Numbered from the stretch's first letter, positions 6,938 through 14,343 are shown. The stretch is DNA of 21,245 nt from Dehalococcoidia bacterium (GCA_009692685.1 SHYS01000017.1:1-21245), one strand, 5' to 3'. A program made the numbers and translations. Notes: generated from the letters alone by a model not told the origin.

Positions 6938-7725
6938 AGCGGGCGCGGGTCGGAAACGTCGAGGTCGTCGCGCTCGTTGATTGCGTCGAGGCGTACGACG
7001 CGAACATGGTGTACCCGGACGCCGCGGAGGCGATCGCGCCGCTGGGCGGCTACCTCGACAGCGAGGGCCGTGTCGCACTGAACTTCGCCTCGTTCCTGCT
7101 ACGCGAGGGCACCCGCACGATCCTCGTCGACACCGGATGGGGCCCGGAGCACCACGGGCTGCTCCCGGACGAACTGCGGGAGGCCGGCGTGGGCCTCGAC
7201 GAGATCGACACGGTGATCTTCACCCACCTACATGGCGACCACACAGCATGGAACCTCGACCGCGCGAACGGGACGCCGATGTTCCCCCGCGCGCGCTACC
7301 TGGTGCCGCGCGCAGATTGGGACCACTACAGCGCGGAAACCGCGGCCTCCTTCGTGCGAGACGTCGTGCCACTCGAGCGTCTTGGCGTGCTCGACTTGAT
7401 CGAGGGCGAGCGGGTGCTCACGCCCTCGATGACCACGCTCCCAACGCCGGGACACACGCCCGGACACACGAGCGTGGTGATCGCCTCGGCCGGTGAGCGC
7501 GGGTTCATCTTGGGTGACGTGGTGTTCTCCGAGGTGGACGCGGTGCTGCCGGATCTTCTCAGCACGTTCGACGGCGACCGCGAACTCGCACGCCGGACAC
7601 GCAAGGCGATCGTCCAGCGCCTCGCCGAGGACGGATCGCTGGTCGGCGCGAGCCACATCCGCGCGCCCGGCCTCGGCCGGTTCGTACGTGATGGTGCGGG
7701 TACGCGCTGGGACGCGTTGGCGTAG
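6934..7725 (+). CDS. MBL-fold metallohydrolase
   Basis: 263-residue metallo-beta-lactamase fold protein. Seen: ILVDTGWG at 63-70, the metal-binding THLHGDHT at 97-104 (H98, H100, D102, H103), PTPGHTPGHTSV at 170-181 (H174, H178), GFILGDVVF at 190-198 (D195) and a last histidine in GASHI (H241). This is the full zinc set of the glyoxalase II/lactonase-like branch (close to AHL-lactonase/arylsulfatase-type N-acyl relatives). Start ATG 6934 overlaps the hydrolase stop by four bases. Ten bases later the next gene begins, so the operon context (thioredoxin-fusion plus selenoprotein) may point to a thioester or sulfur-containing substrate, but this is inference. Confidence 0.85.
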   Translation: MKRARVGNVEVVALVDCVEAYDANMVYPDAAEAIAPLGGYLDSEGRVALNFASFLLREGTRTILVDTGWGPEHHGLLPDELREAGVGLDEIDTVIFTHLHGDHTAWNLDRANGTPMFPRARYLVPRADWDHYSAETAASFVRDVVPLERLGVLDLIEGERVLTPSMTTLPTPGHTPGHTSVVIASAGERGFILGDVVFSEVDAVLPDLLSTFDGDRELARRTRKAIVQRLAEDGSLVGASHIRAPGLGRFVRDGAGTRWDALA

Positions 7726-7734
7726 GAGGTTTGC

Positions 7735-9309
7735 GTGGTACTGCCAGCGTTCGCCCTCGATGCTGCGGATGGGTTACGGGCGTTCCCCACGGGGCGGCCG
7801 GCGCTGTTGTGCTTCGTCAAGGAGGACTGCCCGACCTGCGGGCTCTCGATGCCGCTGATCGAGGAGGCGCACCGCGCGTTCGGCGACGCGGTGGACGTAC
7901 TGATCGTCGGGCAGGACGCCGAGGGGAACGCGGTGCTGGTGGAGCGGCACGGGCTCACAGCGCCGATGCTCGACGACTCCGCGCTACACGTCTCCTTTGC
8001 CTACGACCTCGACACGGTGCCCACTGTGATCCTCGCTGACCCGACAGGCGAGGAGCGCACACGGTTCGTCGGGTTCGGGCGGGATGACTGGCGGCACCTC
8101 GTGTCATCGCTCGCGGAGACCTCTGGGCTGCGGGCGCCCGCGGTGGACTGGGATGCCTACCCGGAGTCGCGCCCTGGGTGCGGGTCGAAGTCAGTGGAGC
8201 CCGGGATCGCGGAGCGCCTGGAGGCGGAGGCGAGCGGGAGCCTACTCCGCGCCCGTCGGATCGAGATCGCGACACAGGACGACGAGTTCGAGTTCATGTT
8301 CGACCAGGGGTTGACGGACGGCTTGCCGGTCGTCCCGCCCACGCCGGAACGCGTGCTGCGGATGCTGCGCGGGACTCGCCGCGACGCGCAGGAGGTGGCT
8401 GCTATCGTGCCGCCGAACATGGCGCCCGCGACCATCGAGAAGATCGCGATCAACGCGGTGATGGCGGGGTGCCGTCCGGAGTACCTACCGGTGGTCATCG
8501 CGGCCATCGAGGCGGTGTGTACCGACACGTTCAACGCACACGGCATCATGGCGACAACCATGGGCGCCGCGCCGGTGCTGGTGGTGAACGGCCCGATCCG
8601 GCATCGCATCGGGATGAATATGGGCCTCGGCGTGCTGGGGCAGGGGAACCGTGCGAACGCGACAATCGGGCGCGCGCTCATGCTGGTGCTGCGGAATGTC
8701 GGCGGGGCAAAGCCGGGCGGGACGGAGCGTTCCACCTTCGGATCGCCCATGAAGTACACGATGGCCTTCGCGGAGTGGGAGGAGCGCAGCCCGTGGTCGC
8801 CGCTCCACGTAGAGCGTGGCTTCCGCGCGGAGCAGAGCGTGGTCACCGCGTTCGGCATGACAGGCGCACCGCACTTGATCGTTGACCAGACCTCGAGGAG
8901 CGCGCGCGCCCTCGGAGGGAGCATTGGGGTCGGCCTCGAGTCGGCCGCGCACCCGAAAGCTCACCGCTACGGCGACGTGTTGCTGGTGGTCGGCCCAGAG
9001 CACCTCGACACCCTCACGCATGGCGGCTACGCGACAAAGGAGCACCTGCGCGAACGGGTGCAGGAGGTGACGGCTCGCCCGTTCGCGGACGTGGTCTCGG
9101 ACGACGAGGTCGGCGGTGGCGCCTCGACTGACTCGCTCGCCTCGATGACGACCGAGCAGCGGGCGCGGCGGGTACCGAAGTTCGAGACGCCCGCGAACAT
9201 CCACATCGTGGTGGCGGGCGCGGACGCCGGGAAGTGGTCCGCGTTCTTCGCCGGATGGACGACCGGTGCGGGCGGCACGATCCCCACCAGCCGGGTGATC
9301 GAGGAGTAG
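7735..9309 (+). CDS. Thioredoxin-domain fusion protein with large conserved C-terminal domain
   Basis: 524 residues, GTG start after AGGAGG (7724-7729, 5-base spacing). Residues 1 to about 130 are a thioredoxin-like domain: LLCFVKEDCPTCGLS with redox pair C32/C35, VLIVGQDAEG, and TVPTVIL at 94-100 with the cis-Pro P96. A linker holds RPGCGSKS (C149), similar in look to a C/U-G-S motif. The C-terminal region from about 180 is a separate domain: FMFDQGLTDGLPVVPPTPERV, NMAPATIEKIAINAVMAGCR (C246), followed by Gly/Met-rich segments such as GIMATTMGAAPVLVVNGP. I do not know a function for it. The next gene, 21 bases on, is a UGSC selenoprotein, which makes the N-terminal CPTC domain a natural candidate reductant for it. 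No signal peptide, so it is cytoplasmic. Confidence 0.75.
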   Translation: MVLPAFALDAADGLRAFPTGRPALLCFVKEDCPTCGLSMPLIEEAHRAFGDAVDVLIVGQDAEGNAVLVERHGLTAPMLDDSALHVSFAYDLDTVPTVILADPTGEERTRFVGFGRDDWRHLVSSLAETSGLRAPAVDWDAYPESRPGCGSKSVEPGIAERLEAEASGSLLRARRIEIATQDDEFEFMFDQGLTDGLPVVPPTPERVLRMLRGTRRDAQEVAAIVPPNMAPATIEKIAINAVMAGCRPEYLPVVIAAIEAVCTDTFNAHGIMATTMGAAPVLVVNGPIRHRIGMNMGLGVLGQGNRANATIGRALMLVLRNVGGAKPGGTERSTFGSPMKYTMAFAEWEERSPWSPLHVERGFRAEQSVVTAFGMTGAPHLIVDQTSRSARALGGSIGVGLESAAHPKAHRYGDVLLVVGPEHLDTLTHGGYATKEHLRERVQEVTARPFADVVSDDEVGGGASTDSLASMTTEQRARRVPKFETPANIHIVVAGADAGKWSAFFAGWTTGAGGTIPTSRVIEE

Positions 9310-9310
9310 A

Positions 9311-9323
9311 CTCCTACTAGGAG
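9311..9323 (+). promoter_or_regulatory. Inverted repeat overlapping the selenoprotein ribosome binding site
   Basis: CTCCTA-C-TAGGAG is a perfect 6-base inverted repeat around a single C, and its right arm is the AGGAG ribosome binding site of the ATG at 9331 (7-base spacing). A CTCC/GGAG hairpin with a 5-base loop could partly hide the site. It may be chance. Confidence 0.3.
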
Positions 9324-9330
9324 ACGTGCC

Positions 9331-9852
9331 ATGACGCTGATCCTTGACCCCACTGACGAGCGCGTCCCGGTTCGGCGGCATCTGACGCCACGACCGGAGC
9401 ACCTGCGCGGGGTCATCGGCCTCCTCGACATCTCGAAGCCGCGCGGCAACGTCTTCCTCGACCGTCTCGAAGCGCTGTTCCACGAGCGGCTGCCCGAGGT
9501 GGAGGTACGCCGCTACCGCAAGCCGACGTTTACGAAGCCAGCACCCGAGGACTTGCGGCGGAAGATCCTCGAAGAGTGCGGTTACGTGATCGAGGCGCTC
9601 GCCGACTGAGGATCCTGCACGACGTGCAGTGTGCACGACACCGTCTACTTCGAAACGCAAGGCCGACCCTCGGTCTTCCTCGCCTCCACCGAGTTCGTGG
9701 ACGCGGCAACGGCCCAGTCGGTCGCGCTCGGGCTACCGGAGGTGCGACGCGTCTTCGTGCCGCACCCAATCCAGGACGCGCTGGATCCCGAGATGTGGGC
9801 GAAGGCGGAGGCGGCCTTCGAGGCGGTGGTCGCCGCCCTTCTCGACGCCTGA
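9331..9852 (+). CDS. UGSC-family selenoprotein (in-frame TGA = selenocysteine)
   Basis: The frame from ATG 9331 reaches TGA at 9607-9609 (codon 93) and then continues without interruption to TGA at 9850-9852, 173 residues if codon 93 is selenocysteine. Around it the protein reads VIEALAD-U-GSCTTCSVHDTVYFE: the U-G-S-C signature, with U exactly at the TGA, of the UGSC (seleno)protein family first described from ocean metagenomes. Both sides fit one family: LLDISKPRGNVFLDRLEALF before, and VHDTVYFETQGRPSVFLAS, EFVDAATAQSVALGLPEVRRVFVPHP after. Codons keep GC-rich third positions on both sides. Conventional callers would report a 92-aa protein and lose or split off the rest. Function of the family is unknown, presumably a thiol/selenol redox enzyme. 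It is the last gene of the hydrolase-MBL-thioredoxin operon. SelA/SelB/SelC are not in the window. Confidence 0.87.
9615..9637 (+). promoter_or_regulatory. Candidate bacterial SECIS hairpin downstream of the UGA
   Basis: Two mutually exclusive stems lie just after the UGA: CGTGCA/TGCACG (9623-9628 with 9632-9637, loop GTG at 9629-9631, 19 bases after the UGA) and CTGCAC/GTGCAG (9615-9620 with 9624-9629, loop GAC). The first has a G at the start of its apical loop at the distance expected for bacterial SECIS elements. This is judged by eye only. Confidence 0.45.
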
Positions 9853-9864
9853 GACCGCACATAA

Positions 9865-9895
9865 GTCTCGTTTGAGACCCCTACTCACTCGTTTT
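9865..9895 (+). terminator. Weak hairpin plus T5 after the selenoprotein gene
   Basis: GTCTC-GTTT-GAGAC (9865-9878) is a 5-bp stem 12 bases after the selenoprotein stop. A TTTTT run at 9891-9895 follows, but 12 bases further on. It is a possible operon end; the stem is weak. Bases 9896-10008 hold no gene I can support. Confidence 0.3.
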
Positions 9896-10008
9896 TCACC
9901 TACCCGATGAGGCCTCGAATCTGACGACTTCCTCATGCTGCTGCGCGTTCTGTCGAGGATCCAGAGGGAACGTGATGCCGAAGCGGACGTCACGGGTAAG
10001 AGATCGCG

Positions 10009-10227
10009 ATGCCGACGACGACACTCTCCGACGTGGGAGCCGTCCTCGACACACTGGCGCCGCCGGTGGTGGTGTGGGACCTCGAGGGGCACAACCTCGC
10101 GAGTAACGCTGCGGCGGCGGCGCTGTTCGGGTACTCCCTCACGCAGATGCACGCCCTCAACCGCTCGATGACCGTCCACCCCGAGGATTTGCAGGCGGTG
10201 CAGGCGCGCGTGGCGACGCTTCGATGA
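10009..10227 (+). CDS. Truncated PAS-domain protein, 72 aa
   Basis: The frame codes for the first two thirds of a PAS domain: LDTLAPPVVVWDLEGHNLAS (strands A-B), NAAAAALFGYSLTQM (helices C-D) and VHPEDLQAVQARV. A complete PAS fold would continue with a helix-to-strand segment and three more strands, which are missing; the frame stops and the next gene begins within it (ATGA at 10224). No ribosome binding site is clear before ATG 10009. It looks like a relic of a PAS-containing histidine kinase or cyclase, though a short sensory protein cannot be excluded. No continuation of the PAS domain was found in the other two frames downstream, so a simple frameshift does not explain it. Confidence 0.5.
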   Translation: MPTTTLSDVGAVLDTLAPPVVVWDLEGHNLASNAAAAALFGYSLTQMHALNRSMTVHPEDLQAVQARVATLR

Positions 10228-11198
10228 ACCCACCGGGTGCCGGGGGTAGAGTCGAGGGCATGGAGACGACCCTGTGGGCGAGCGAGCGGCGGGCGGGGCC
10301 GACACCACTGGTGTCGTACGCGTGGTTCACCCTCGGCTGGACGCTCCTGACGATCGTCCTCGGCGCGGTGGTGCGTGGGACGTCCTCCGGGGACGGCTGC
10401 GGTGCCTCCTGGCCCTCCTGTGACGGCGCCTTCCTCGTCTCCTCCGTCAGCGACTCCGCACGTGTGATCGAGTTCACCCATCGCGCGGTGAGCGGCCTCG
10501 ACCTCGCCTTCATCGGGGGGCTGCTCGTGGCGGTGTGGCGAGGGCTCCCGGCGGCGCATCGAGCGCGGCGCACGGCGGTATGGGCGCTCCTCTCTGTGAT
10601 TTCGGAGGCAGGCATCGGGGCGATGATCGTGCTCTACGGGTGGGTGGCGGACGACCGCTCCACGCCACGCCAGATCTCCGTGCCCCTGCACCTCGTCAAC
10701 ACGTTCGCGCTCACAGGGTTGCTTGCGCTGCTGGTGTGGCAGATCCGAGGCCGGCGCGCGCTTGCTGCGACTCGTACACGAGGCGTACGCGCGCTCGTGG
10801 GCCTCGGGGCGCTGACCGTGCTGGTCGCAGCGACGGGGGCGACGACAGCGCTGGCGGACACGTTGTTCGCACCGGAATCGCTCGGGCACGGGCTCGCACA
10901 GGACCTCGATGCCTCGTCCACGCTGATCGTGCGGCTGCGCGTGCTGCATCCGCTAGTGGCGGTGGGCGTCGCGATGCTGCTCGCCTCATATGTGTGGCGA
11001 CGCCTTGATGACGGGGTGGGGAACCGGGCAGGGCAGGCGGTCCTCGGGCTGCTCACGGTGCAGGTCGCGCTGGGAGTGCTGCATATCGCGCTGCTGACGC
11101 CGCTGGCGACGGCGCTGCTGCACCTGGTGGTGGCACAGGCGCTCTGGGTCGCGTTCCTGTTCTTCGCCTTCGACCGCCTCGAGGTACGTGAGGGCTAG
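10224..11198 (+). CDS. ctaA: Heme A synthase (CtaA/COX15)
   Basis: Integral membrane enzyme that oxidises the C8 methyl of heme O to the formyl of heme A for aa3-type cytochrome oxidase. Seen: first membrane helix ending in VLGAVVRGTSSGDGCGASWP, with the conserved Cys pair (C in DGC and in WPSC) of the bacterial extracytoplasmic loop; EFTHRAVSGL, PLHLVNTFALTG, RVLHPLVAVG and LLHLVVAQALW carry the four heme-ligand histidines; about eight hydrophobic helices in all, arranged as two similar halves. Length 324 from ATG 10224, or 312 from ATG 10260, which would leave a shorter cytoplasmic tail. Neither start has a good ribosome binding site; 10224 overlaps the preceding stop. Oxidase subunits and ctaB are not in the window. 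Confidence 0.88.
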   Translation: MNPPGAGGRVEGMETTLWASERRAGPTPLVSYAWFTLGWTLLTIVLGAVVRGTSSGDGCGASWPSCDGAFLVSSVSDSARVIEFTHRAVSGLDLAFIGGLLVAVWRGLPAAHRARRTAVWALLSVISEAGIGAMIVLYGWVADDRSTPRQISVPLHLVNTFALTGLLALLVWQIRGRRALAATRTRGVRALVGLGALTVLVAATGATTALADTLFAPESLGHGLAQDLDASSTLIVRLRVLHPLVAVGVAMLLASYVWRRLDDGVGNRAGQAVLGLLTVQVALGVLHIALLTPLATALLHLVVAQALWVAFLFFAFDRLEVREG

Positions 11199-11234
11199 GC
11201 GGGCTCGTGACCCGGTCCCGCGCACATTGAGAGG

Positions 11235-11240
11235 TATCAT
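11235..11240 (+). promoter_or_regulatory. Candidate -10 box (TATCAT) before the double CoA-transferase
   Basis: TATCAT in the 96-base gap between ctaA and the CoA-transferase gene, 54 bases before the ATG at 11295. No clear -35. Weak on its own. Confidence 0.25.
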
Positions 11241-11244
11241 CCGC

Positions 11245-11283
11245 CCGCAGCCTGAGAGGCCCTGCTGACAGGGTGGGCTGCGG
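11245..11283 (+). other. Nested stem-loop in the 5' leader of the double CoA-transferase
   Basis: Outer stem CCGCAGCC (11245-11252) with GGCTGCGG (11276-11283), 8 bp and two further G-T pairs; inner stem CCCTG (11260-11264) with CAGGG (11269-11273), loop CTGA. The last bases of the outer stem touch the GGAGGG ribosome binding site (11282-11287) of ATG 11295. It could be a leader RNA structure affecting translation, or a terminator of ctaA without U-tract. Confidence 0.45.
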
Positions 11284-11294
11284 AGGGCCGAGCG

Positions 11295-13736
11295 ATGCTC
11301 GAAGGCGTGCGCGTGGTGGATCTCTCGCGAGAGCCGGGCGCGGCCTACGCGGCCCGCCTGTTCGCGCTGCTGGGCGCCGATGTCGTGAAGGTCGAGGCGC
11401 CCGAAGGCGATCCGACGCGGCAGCGCGGCCCTCGACGCGGCGACGACGGCGAGACGAGCGCTCTGTACGCCTATCTGAACGCGGCGAAACGCTCGGCCGT
11501 CCTCGACCCCACCGACGAAGCGCAGCGCGAGACGCTCCTCCGCCTGATCGCGCGCGCCAACGTGGTATTCGAGGACGGCGCGCCGGGGTGGTGGAGGGCG
11601 CAGGGCATCGACCTCGATGCGCTCGTGGAGGCACACCAGCGGCTCGTCGTGGTTTCGGTCACGCCGTTCGGGCAGGACGGGCCGCGCGCAGGGTGGCGGG
11701 CGACGGCGCTGACGGCGCATGCGTCCGGGGGCCAGCTGATGCTGTGCGGCGATACCGACCTGCCTCCGCTCAAGGTCGCCGGGCAGCAGGCGTACTACCA
11801 GGCCGGGCTACACGCATTCTCCTCCGCACTCACCGCGATGTACGCGGTGCGCCGAGACGGCCTCGGCGACCACATCGACCTCTCGATCCAGGAGGTGCAG
11901 AACGCGAGCCTCGAAGGTGCGGGGCCGGGTGCGATGGTGCGCGGGTTCGACCTCGAACGGGTGGGGAACCAGGCACGCGCAGTGTGGGGAATCTATCCGT
12001 GTGCAGACGGCTACGTGGGTGTGGCTTCGATGGCGCGACAGACGGGATCGGTCTACCGCTGCATCGAGCACCCCGAACTCGCCGAGGACCCACGGTTCGC
12101 CGACCTCATCGGCAATCCGGAGATGAACGAGATCGCCACGCTGCTGATCAACGAGTGGACGATGGCCCGAGGCGCGCGCGAAATCTTCGAGGAGTCACAG
12201 CGGCACCGCGCGCCGTTCTCGTTGATCCCGACACCGCGCGACCTGCTGGAATGGGCACCGCTGGAACAGGCGAAGTTCTGGACTGAGGTCACCCACCCAC
12301 GTCTCGGGAAGCACGCGCTGCCGGGCGCCCCGTTCACGCTCAACGGCGAACGCGCTCGCGCCTCGGGGCCTGCACCGCTCCTCGGCCAGCACACCGCTGA
12401 GGTGGTCGCGGAGGCTGCCGAGCCGGTCGCGCCTGTCCGCACCGCCACCGAGAATCGCGCGCGACTGCCGTTCGAGGGGTTGCGTGTCCTCGACCTGTCG
12501 CAGGTGTGGGCAGGGCCATACGCCGCGCGCTTCCTTGCAGACATGGGGGCGGACGTCATCCACATCGAGGGGCCGCAGTTCCCGGACGCGGTGCGCGGCG
12601 TTGGGCGCGGAGACGACCCACGAGCGTTCAACAAGGCGGCCTACTTCAACGAGTACAACCGCAACAAGCGCGGGCTAGCGCTGGACCTGCACCGACCGGA
12701 GGGGATGGAGGCGTTCAAGCGCCTCGTCCCCCTCGCGGACGTGGTGCTGGAGAACTGGAGCGTGGGCGTCGCGGAACGCCTCGGCATGGGGTACGACGAT
12801 CTGCGAGCGCTGAACCCGCGGATCTCACTCGTGCAGATGCCCGGCTTCTCGAAGGAACTACCGGAGTCGGAACGCGTCGGCTTCGGGCCGACCATCGAGC
12901 AAATGGGCGGGCTTGTGGCGTTGCAGGGATACGAGGGCGGGCCACCGCACAAGAGCGGGATCTCGTACGGTGATCCCATCGGCGGAATCATTGCGGCGGG
13001 TGCCACGGCGCTCGCGCTGTGGCGTCGCGAGAGCGGCGCAGGCGAGGGCTGCCACATCGTCGTCTCGCAGCGCGACAACGTGATCGGGATGGTGGGAGAG
13101 TTCATGGTGGCCGAGTCGCTGGGCCTCGACTATCCCGTACGCGAAGGCAACCGCGACCGGGACGCCGCGCCGCACAACGTCTACCGCACCCGCGACGACG
13201 AGGGCCGCTGGCTGGGCGATGTGCTGTTCAAGCGCGTGTCTGAGTACCACGACACCTGGGTCGCGATCGCCGTTGACTCGGACGAGGCGTGGCAGGCACT
13301 TCGAGGCGTCGTACGAAACACGCGCCTCGACGACCCCGCGTACACGACGCTGGCCGGGCGGAAGGCGGCGGAAGCCAAGATCGATGCCGTGCTGGGCGAG
13401 TGGGTGCGAGACCGTGATGCGACCGAGGTGGCCGCGGCGCTGCAGGCCGCTGGCGTGGCCTCGAGTCCCGTGCTGTCCGCGCTGATGCTGGTGTCCGACC
13501 CACACATGAACGCGCGCGCGAACTTCCCGACGACGGTGCATCCCGAGGCGGGTGAAGTGCTGACGGCCCGCCCCGTGTGGCGGATGACGCGGCGACCCAC
13601 ACCCCCACCGAACGCAGGGCCGACGTTCGGCCAACACAACCGTGAGGTGATGCGTGACCTCGCGGGGTACTTAGACGCCGAAGTGGACGCGTTCGAGGCG
13701 AGCGGGCTGCTCGCGACCGTCCCGACGCGCGCATGA
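11295..13736 (+). CDS. Double-length CaiB/BaiF (family III) CoA-transferase, two domains in one chain
   Basis: 813 residues, twice the usual length of about 400. Half 1 (1 to about 375) begins LEGVRVVDLSREPGAAYAAR with LLGADVVKVEAPEGDPTR; after a short linker, half 2 (from about F393) begins again FEGLRVLDLSQVWAGPYAAR with DMGADVIHIEGPQFPD. Both have the family's core segments, including LADVVLENWSVGVAERLGMG in half 2. The active-site strand differs: HIDLSIQE in half 1 (193-200) and HIVVSQRD in half 2 (587-594), so each half keeps a different acid. Family III enzymes are interlocked dimers that move CoA between carboxylic acids; a fused form may be a pseudo-dimer with one working site. ATG 11295 follows GGAGGG. 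It overlaps cobO by four bases (ATGA). Confidence 0.88.
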   Translation: MLEGVRVVDLSREPGAAYAARLFALLGADVVKVEAPEGDPTRQRGPRRGDDGETSALYAYLNAAKRSAVLDPTDEAQRETLLRLIARANVVFEDGAPGWWRAQGIDLDALVEAHQRLVVVSVTPFGQDGPRAGWRATALTAHASGGQLMLCGDTDLPPLKVAGQQAYYQAGLHAFSSALTAMYAVRRDGLGDHIDLSIQEVQNASLEGAGPGAMVRGFDLERVGNQARAVWGIYPCADGYVGVASMARQTGSVYRCIEHPELAEDPRFADLIGNPEMNEIATLLINEWTMARGAREIFEESQRHRAPFSLIPTPRDLLEWAPLEQAKFWTEVTHPRLGKHALPGAPFTLNGERARASGPAPLLGQHTAEVVAEAAEPVAPVRTATENRARLPFEGLRVLDLSQVWAGPYAARFLADMGADVIHIEGPQFPDAVRGVGRGDDPRAFNKAAYFNEYNRNKRGLALDLHRPEGMEAFKRLVPLADVVLENWSVGVAERLGMGYDDLRALNPRISLVQMPGFSKELPESERVGFGPTIEQMGGLVALQGYEGGPPHKSGISYGDPIGGIIAAGATALALWRRESGAGEGCHIVVSQRDNVIGMVGEFMVAESLGLDYPVREGNRDRDAAPHNVYRTRDDEGRWLGDVLFKRVSEYHDTWVAIAVDSDEAWQALRGVVRNTRLDDPAYTTLAGRKAAEAKIDAVLGEWVRDRDATEVAAALQAAGVASSPVLSALMLVSDPHMNARANFPTTVHPEAGEVLTARPVWRMTRRPTPPPNAGPTFGQHNREVMRDLAGYLDAEVDAFEASGLLATVPTRA

Positions 13737-14332
13737 CATCTGAAACGCCTCGCGAGCAGACGCCCGAGGAAGCCGAGGAGTACCGCCGTTTGCTGCGGAA
13801 GGAGAACCGAAAAAAGGGTCTCCTGATCGTGAACACGGGCACCGGCAAGGGGAAGACGACGGCGGCGTTCGGCCTCGCGATGCGCGCACGCGGTCGAGGG
13901 ATGCGCGTCGCGATGATCCAGTTCATCAAGCCCGGCACGGCGAACTTCGGCGAGATCCGCGCGGCGCGCGAACTCGGCATCGAGGTGCAGGGGATGGGCG
14001 ACGGGTGGACCTGGCGCAGCAAGGACCTCGACGAGTCAGCGGAACTCGCGCGGGTCGGCTGGGCGCGCGCGCAGGAGGTGATCGCCGGCGGCGAGCACGA
14101 CCTAGTGGTGCTCGACGAGTTCACCTACCCGATGCACTACGGCTGGCTGGACACCACGGAGGTGCTGGCGTGGATCGCCGCAAATAAGCCCTCGATGCTC
14201 CATCTGGCGATCACTGGCCGGTACGCGCCGGACGCACTGATCGAAGCGGCTGACCTGGTGACGGAGATGCGGCTGATCAAGCATCCGTTCAAGGAGCAGG
14301 GCATCCGCGCCCAGCCCGGCATCGAGTTCTAG
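13733..14332 (+). CDS. cobO: Cob(I)alamin (corrinoid) adenosyltransferase, CobO/BtuR type
   Basis: 199-residue enzyme that adenosylates Co(I) corrinoids using ATP, the last activation step to adenosylcobalamin. Seen: the modified P-loop NTGTGKGKTTAAFG at 34-47, RVAMIQFIKPG at 58-68, HDLVVLDEFTYPMHYG at 122-137 (Walker B D128/E129), ITGRYAPDALIEAADLVTEM and the terminal HPFKEQGIRAQPGIEF, all standard for this family and full length. Start ATG overlaps the TGA of the CoA-transferase gene, so it is the last gene of that unit. Its presence beside CoA-linked genes would fit a B12-dependent mutase step, but no mutase is in the window. Confidence 0.93.
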   Translation: MTSETPREQTPEEAEEYRRLLRKENRKKGLLIVNTGTGKGKTTAAFGLAMRARGRGMRVAMIQFIKPGTANFGEIRAARELGIEVQGMGDGWTWRSKDLDESAELARVGWARAQEVIAGGEHDLVVLDEFTYPMHYGWLDTTEVLAWIAANKPSMLHLAITGRYAPDALIEAADLVTEMRLIKHPFKEQGIRAQPGIEF

Positions 14333-14343
14333 CGCCCTTTGTG

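Noticed and set aside
6113..7078. Long minus-strand open frame of 321 aa opposite the hydrolase gene
   Set aside because: Arg/Pro/Gly/His-rich composition typical of antisense frames in high-GC DNA; the plus strand carries a complete catalytic-triad protein.
9607..9609. TGA as an ordinary stop followed by an independent second gene starting near 9629-9631
   Set aside because: The U-G-S-C signature is exactly at the TGA, family similarity continues across it, and no ribosome binding site precedes an internal start.
11241..11290. TPP-type riboswitch because of the CTGAGA stretch at 11252
   Set aside because: Only this short piece resembles it; the rest of the TPP core is absent and the downstream gene is not a thiamin gene.
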